Assembly (NCBI RefSeq): GCF_024298965.1
Contig: NZ_CP085193.1
Location: 3,348,001 to 3,412,000 of the forward strand
DNA: 64,000 bases
Direction: 5' to 3'
From: Streptomyces rapamycinicus NRRL 5491
GTDB taxonomy: Bacteria; Actinomycetota; Actinomycetes; Streptomycetales; Streptomycetaceae
Positions within the stretch are counted from its first letter, which is position 1, and each line of letters starts with the position of its first letter. Made by a program: the position numbers and the translations under genes. A model generated the notes under the pieces. The model did not search any database. It saw only the letters and a list, made by a program, of their open reading frames with translations, and was not told the DNA's origin. This document shows positions 60,517 through 64,000 of this stretch, piece after piece.

Positions 60517-61299
60517 GTGCCGTCCGCCGAGTCCAAGACCACCGCCACCGCCGGCGGTGTCCAGTCCCTGGAGCGCGCCTTCGATCTGCTGGAGCGGATG
60601 GCCGACGCCGGGGGCGAGGTCGGACTGAGCGAGCTCTCCACCAGCAGCGGCCTTCCCCTGCCCACCATCCACCGGCTCATGCGCACGCTGGTGGCCTGCG
60701 GCTACGTCCGCCAGCAGCCCAACCGCCGCTATGCCCTCGGGCCCCGGCTGATCCGGCTCGGCGAGAGCTCGTCCCGGCTGCTGGGCACCTGGGCGCGGCC
60801 GTATCTGGCGCGGCTGGTGGAGGAGACCGGCGAGACCGCGAACATGGCGCTGCTGGACGGCGATGAGGTGGTGTACGTCGCGCAGGTGCCCTCGCGCCAC
60901 TCGATGCGGATGTTCACCGAGGTCGGGCGGCGGGTGCTGCCCCACACCACGGGCGTCGGCAAGGTGCTGCTGGCGGACACGCCCCCCGAGGAGGTGCGCG
61001 CCCTCCTGGCCCGCACCGGCATGCCCGCGGTCACCGAGAAGACGATCACCACGCCGGACGGGTTCCTCGACGCGCTGCGGCAGGTCCACGAGCACGGCTA
61101 CGCGGTGGACGACAACGAGCAGGAGATGGGCGTGCGCTGCCTCGCCGTCTCGGTGCCCGACTCCCCCGCCCCGGCGGCCATCTCCATCTCGGGCCCGGCG
61201 GGCCGGGTGACCGACGAGGCCACGAAGCGGATCGTGCCGATCCTCAAGGAGGTCGCGGCCGAGCTGTCGGGGGCCCTGGCCAGCACGGGATCCGCCTGA
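60517..61299 (+). CDS. allR: IclR-family regulator, probable AllR
   Basis: 260 aa. The N-terminal wHTH (LERAFDLLERMADAGG, LSELSTSSGLPLPTIHRLMRTLVACGYVRQ in parts) and a C-terminal IclR effector domain (about 85-255; RHSMRMFTEVGRRVLPHTTGVGKVLLA, GYAVDDNEQEMGVRCLAVSV, both in parts) are clear. AllR-type proteins repress allantoin genes until a pathway intermediate such as glyoxylate or ureidoglycolate binds, and in S. coelicolor an IclR regulator in the same setting controls allantoin and malate synthase genes. GTG start with GAAGGGAAGCC upstream. Divergent from the allantoin operon. Confidence 0.88.
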   Translation: MPSAESKTTATAGGVQSLERAFDLLERMADAGGEVGLSELSTSSGLPLPTIHRLMRTLVACGYVRQQPNRRYALGPRLIRLGESSSRLLGTWARPYLARLVEETGETANMALLDGDEVVYVAQVPSRHSMRMFTEVGRRVLPHTTGVGKVLLADTPPEEVRALLARTGMPAVTEKTITTPDGFLDALRQVHEHGYAVDDNEQEMGVRCLAVSVPDSPAPAAISISGPAGRVTDEATKRIVPILKEVAAELSGALASTGSA

Positions 61300-61413
61300 C
61301 GGCGGAGGGGACGGCGGGCGCACCGCTACGGGGTGCCCGGCGGGGAGGGGAGCAGCCCGCCACGGACGGGCCCGCCGGACCGCCGGGGTCAGCCTTGCCC
61401 GTTGCCCGGTCGC

Positions 61414-61800
61414 TCAGTCTCTCCCTATGCCCGTCTGTGGCACATTGCCGAACTGGTCGATCGCCGCGCGGACGCCCGTCAGGGCGGGGCTCAGTGCGCT
61501 GACCGAGCCCAGGGCACCCGCGATGAGGAGCAGCGAGCGGCGGAGCCGGTGCAGCTCCGGGGCGCCGGTGCGGGCCATGGCGTCGAGCGCGGCCAGTTCG
61601 TCGTCCGCGATCGCCCGGTCGGGTAATTCCGCCGGGTGGGCGGCCAGATCGCGCCTGAGCCGGGCGACGGCACGGCGTAGTTCGGCCGCCCTCGGATCGT
61701 CCTCGGTGCCCGCCACTCGCCTGGCTTCCACGACTGCGGCGCCCTCCACTGACAAGGCGCCGGGTTCACCCCAGAGCCTCGCGCCTTCGTTGGCCAACAC
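61414..61800 (-). CDS. Small hypothetical protein (possibly DUF5955)
   Basis: 128 aa. Helical, with ELRRAVARLRRDLAAHPAELPDRAIADDELAAL and HRLRRSLLLIAGALGSVSALSPAL (in parts). I recall DUF5955 for such proteins, without certainty. The GTG at 61800 has GGGGGAGAAGG five bases upstream, so it is preferred over the GTG at 61830. No link to the surrounding allantoin genes is evident. Confidence 0.65.
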   Translation of the reverse strand: MLANEGARLWGEPGALSVEGAAVVEARRVAGTEDDPRAAELRRAVARLRRDLAAHPAELPDRAIADDELAALDAMARTGAPELHRLRRSLLLIAGALGSVSALSPALTGVRAAIDQFGNVPQTGIGRD

Positions 61801-62008
61801 TGCCCTTCTCCCCCTCGCGCCCTCTCGCACGAGCCTGCCCCCTCTCCCGCATGACCGCCCCAGCCCTCCACACCTCGCGTGGATTCGGACACAAGGGGCC
61901 GCGGATCAGTTAACGCCACTCAGTGCACGACGCGCTATACGGAGAGCGAAAATCAGACCGGCTGGGATGAAGCCCCCGCACGGCCCCGATGTGCGGTAAG
62001 CAGGGCCC

Positions 62009-62617
62009 ATGGAACGTACGACGGAGGACTCCGCGCAGGTCGCCGGGATCGTACTGGCGGCCGGGGGCGGCCGGCGGCTGGGCGGGCGGCCCAAGGCCCT
62101 TTTGACTCATCGGGGGCGGCCGTTGGTGGAGCGCGCCGCGCACGCGCTGCGGGAGGGCGGCTGCGCCCCGGTGCACATCGTGCTGGGCGCCGCGGCCGGG
62201 ACGGTACGGGCGCGGGCCCGGCTGGACGGGTGCGTCCTGGTGGACAACCCCGGCTGGGAGGAGGGCATGGGCTCTTCGCTGCGGGCCGGGCTCGCCTCAC
62301 TGGCCGGTACGGGCGCGGAAGCGGCGCTGGTCGCGCTGGTGGACCAGCCGGGGATCGGCGCCGAGGCGGTGGCCCGGGTGGTGGCCGCGTACCGCTCGCC
62401 GTCCACCCTGGCGGCCGCCGCGTACGGCGGGGAGCGGGGGCATCCGGTGCTGTTCGGCGCGGACCGGTGGGCGGACATCGCGGCGAGTGCGGTGGGCGAC
62501 CGGGGGGCACGCGCCTATCTGCGGGCGCATCGGTCCGCGATCACGCTCGTCGACTGCTCGGATATCGCCCGTACGGACGATATCGACACCCCCGGGGACT
62601 TGACGCTGTTGGAGTGA
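62009..62617 (+). CDS. MobA/MocA-like nucleotidyltransferase
   Basis: 202 aa, a GT-A-type nucleotidyltransferase. The N-terminal GIVLAAGGGRRLGGRPKALL is the nucleotide-binding loop, and VDQPGIG and AAYGGERGHPVLFGAD are conserved in MocA-type molybdopterin cytidylyltransferases. Such enzymes make the cofactor of xanthine dehydrogenases, so it may support purine degradation to allantoin, although no such dehydrogenase gene is in this window. Start ATG 62009. Confidence 0.82.
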   Translation: MERTTEDSAQVAGIVLAAGGGRRLGGRPKALLTHRGRPLVERAAHALREGGCAPVHIVLGAAAGTVRARARLDGCVLVDNPGWEEGMGSSLRAGLASLAGTGAEAALVALVDQPGIGAEAVARVVAAYRSPSTLAAAAYGGERGHPVLFGADRWADIAASAVGDRGARAYLRAHRSAITLVDCSDIARTDDIDTPGDLTLLE

Positions 62618-62641
62618 GGGGCGCCGACGGACGAGGCCGCG

Positions 62642-62683
62642 GTTCAACAGAAGATTGAACTTCCACCATGAGAAACTTATTAT
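62642..62683 (+). promoter_or_regulatory. Malate synthase promoter with operator
   Basis: TTGAAC (62655-62660), 17 bp, TATTAT (62678-62683) is a near-consensus promoter. The spacer holds TTCCACCATGAGAAA (62661-62675), similar to the TTCCATAAGATGGAA at the allantoin operon. GTTCAA-7-TTGAAC (62642-62660) overlaps the -35. Together they fit IclR/AllR repression. Confidence 0.65.
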
Positions 62684-62741
62684 CCACAAAACAGAGGTAC
62701 CGCGAGCGTCCAGCCGAGACTCGCCCAAGGAGTGACCGCCC

Positions 62742-64000
62742 ATGTCCGCACCAGCGCCGTCCCCGCTGGCCATCGTCGACGCCGAACCGCTGGAGCGTCA
62801 GGGAGAGGTGCTGACCGACGCGGCCCTGGCCTTCCTGGCCGAGCTCCACCACCGCTTCACCCCGCGCCGGGACGAGCTGCTCGCGCGCCGCGCCGAGCGC
62901 CGCGCCGAGATCGCCCGCACCAGCACCCTGGACTTCCTCCCGGAGACCGCCCACATCCGGGACGACCCGGACTGGCGCGTCGCCCCGGCCCCGCCCGCGC
63001 TCGAGGACCGCCGGGTGGAGATCACCGGCCCCACCGACCGCAAGATGACCATCAACGCCCTCAACTCCGGCGCCAAGGTCTGGCTCGCGGACTTCGAGGA
63101 CGCCTCCGCCCCGACATGGGCGAATGTGATCGGCGGCCAGCTGAATCTGATCGACGCCTATGAGCGCCGGATCGACTTCACCTCCCCCGAGGGCAAGAGC
63201 TACGCGCTGCGGCCCGACGACGCGCTGGCCACCGTCGTCACCCGGCCGCGCGGCTGGCACCTCGACGAGCGCCATCTGCGCTCCGCCGACGGCCGCCCCG
63301 TCCCCGGCGCCCTCGTGGACTTCGGGCTGTACTTCTTCCACAACGCCCGCCGGCTGCTCACGAAGGGCAAGGGGCCGTACTTCTACCTCCCCAAGACCGA
63401 GTCCCACCTCGAGGCCCGCCTCTGGAACGACGTCTTCGTCTTCGCGCAGGACCACCTCTCCGTTCCGCAAGGGACGATCCGCGCCACCGTTCTGATCGAG
63501 ACGATCACGGCGGCGTACGAGATGGACGAGATCCTCTACGAGCTCCGCGACCACGCCTCCGGGCTCAACGCGGGCCGCTGGGACTACCTCTTCTCGATCG
63601 TGAAGAACTTCCGCGACGGCGGCCCCGGGTTCGTCCTGCCCGACCGCAACGCGGTCACGATGACGGCCCCGTTCATGCGCGCCTACACCGAACTGCTCGT
63701 CCGCACCTGCCACAAGCGCGGCGCGCACGCGATCGGCGGCATGGCGGCCTTCATCCCCTCGCGGCGCGACCCCGAGGTCAACGCCGTCGCGTTCGACAAG
63801 GTCAAGGCCGACAAGGACCGTGAGGCCGGTGACGGCTTCGACGGCTCCTGGGTCGCCCACCCCGATCTGGTCCCGGTGGCCCGCGCCTCCTTCGACGCGG
63901 TCCTCGGCGACCGGCCGCACCAGAAGGAGCGGCTGCGCGAGGACGTCCAGGTCACCGCGGCCGAGCTGATCGACATCGGCTCGCTCGACGCCACCCCCAC
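62742..64000 (+). CDS. aceB: Malate synthase A (3' end outside window)
   Basis: 420 codons are visible; the frame is open to the window edge. Malate synthase A landmarks: [85 protein letters not shown] (in parts), [32 protein letters not shown] (in parts). It condenses glyoxylate with acetyl-CoA; here the glyoxylate would come from allantoin through ureidoglycolate. AAGGAG precedes the ATG. The promoter carries an operator like that of the allantoin operon. Confidence 0.95.
   Translation, partial: MSAPAPSPLAIVDAEPLERQGEVLTDAALAFLAELHHRFTPRRDELLARRAERRAEIARTSTLDFLPETAHIRDDPDWRVAPAPPALEDRRVEITGPTDRKMTINALNSGAKVWLADFEDASAPTWANVIGGQLNLIDAYERRIDFTSPEGKSYALRPDDALATVVTRPRGWHLDERHLRSADGRPVPGALVDFGLYFFHNARRLLTKGKGPYFYLPKTESHLEARLWNDVFVFAQDHLSVPQGTIRATVLIETITAAYEMDEILYELRDHASGLNAGRWDYLFSIVKNFRDGGPGFVLPDRNAVTMTAPFMRAYTELLVRTCHKRGAHAIGGMAAFIPSRRDPEVNAVAFDKVKADKDREAGDGFDGSWVAHPDLVPVARASFDAVLGDRPHQKERLREDVQVTAAELIDIGSLDATP

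Noticed and set aside
1..64000. tRNA, rRNA, riboswitch or IS elements
   Set aside because: I looked for tRNA cloverleaf ends, known riboswitch cores and transposase motifs on both strands by eye and saw none convincing; a covariance-model search would be decisive.

Overview
The window is chromosomal DNA of a high-G+C actinomycete, almost certainly a Streptomyces or close relative. The signs are near-exclusive G/C at third codon positions, GTG and TTG starts, rare TTA codons, and many ATGA-type stop/start overlaps. Typical Streptomyces families are also present: an SCO6745-like protein, an RNase Sa-like guanyl RNase, a SAV_2336-like vWA protein and a PcaL-type fusion. I see no rRNA, tRNA, CRISPR array, IS element or phage module. 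I carry 57 protein-coding genes, of which two are cut by the window edges and one small one is doubtful.

Layout. 1-4.2 kb: the 3' part of a MoxR-type AAA+ ATPase, then a 1196-aa protein joining a degenerate vWA-like region, a zinc ribbon, a pseudokinase and a ParA-like domain. 4.3-10.4 kb: a hemC-type gene, then leftward genes for a CrtI-type oxidoreductase, an inositol-monophosphatase-family enzyme, an MFS exporter and a TTA-containing methyltransferase. 10.5-15.2 kb: a leftward operon (nitrilase/beta-ureidopropionase, aminotransferase, dihydropyrimidinase, F420-type LLM oxidoreductase) that fits reductive pyrimidine catabolism. 15.2-17.6 kb: a long imperfect inverted repeat and a low-complexity 610-aa protein. 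17.7-25.6 kb: MarR-MFS-isochorismatase, gamma-glutamyltransferase, and an ABC-2 exporter beside a divergent TetR gene. 26-31 kb: a secreted CocE/X-Pro-type hydrolase and a complete polar amino-acid ABC importer. 31.6-37 kb: a GDSL hydrolase, exonuclease III, an MBL-fold hydrolase and PcaL. 37-43 kb: a GntR-controlled CUT2-type sugar ABC importer followed by a ROK kinase. 43-51.7 kb: a HAAS-like membrane protein, TetR, a secreted PheC-like dehydratase, KDPG aldolase and KDG kinase, a secreted RNase, an XRE-cupin regulator, AIM24, an SCO6745-like protein and an EF-hand protein. 52-55.3 kb: a NACHT-LRR NTPase resembling bacterial NLR immune proteins. 55.3-64 kb: the allantoin/glyoxylate region, with racemase, NCS1 permease, allantoinase and allantoicase as one leftward operon, a divergent IclR regulator, a MobA-like enzyme and malate synthase.

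How it works together. Much of the window salvages nitrogen and carbon. Dihydropyrimidine would be opened to N-carbamoyl-beta-alanine, then beta-alanine, then a semialdehyde. Allantoin would be imported and cut to ureidoglycolate and on to glyoxylate, which malate synthase condenses with acetyl-CoA. Inverted repeats upstream of the racemase operon and malate synthase suggest that the IclR (AllR-like) protein controls both. The sugar importer has a shared GntR-type motif upstream of gntR and across the -35 of the binding-protein gene.

The most unusual features are these. Tandem duplications at the allB-alc junction create two tiny reading frames, each linked to the next by an ATGA overlap. Four other genes carry tandem duplications that copy their own stop-codon region. 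A TTA-containing NACHT-LRR gene and the MoxR/vWA/pseudokinase/ParA pair are candidate conflict (defence) systems. A 450-bp inverted-repeat element lies before the pyrimidine operon. A PheC-like secreted dehydratase and an AMDase-like single-cysteine racemase relative are also worth checking.
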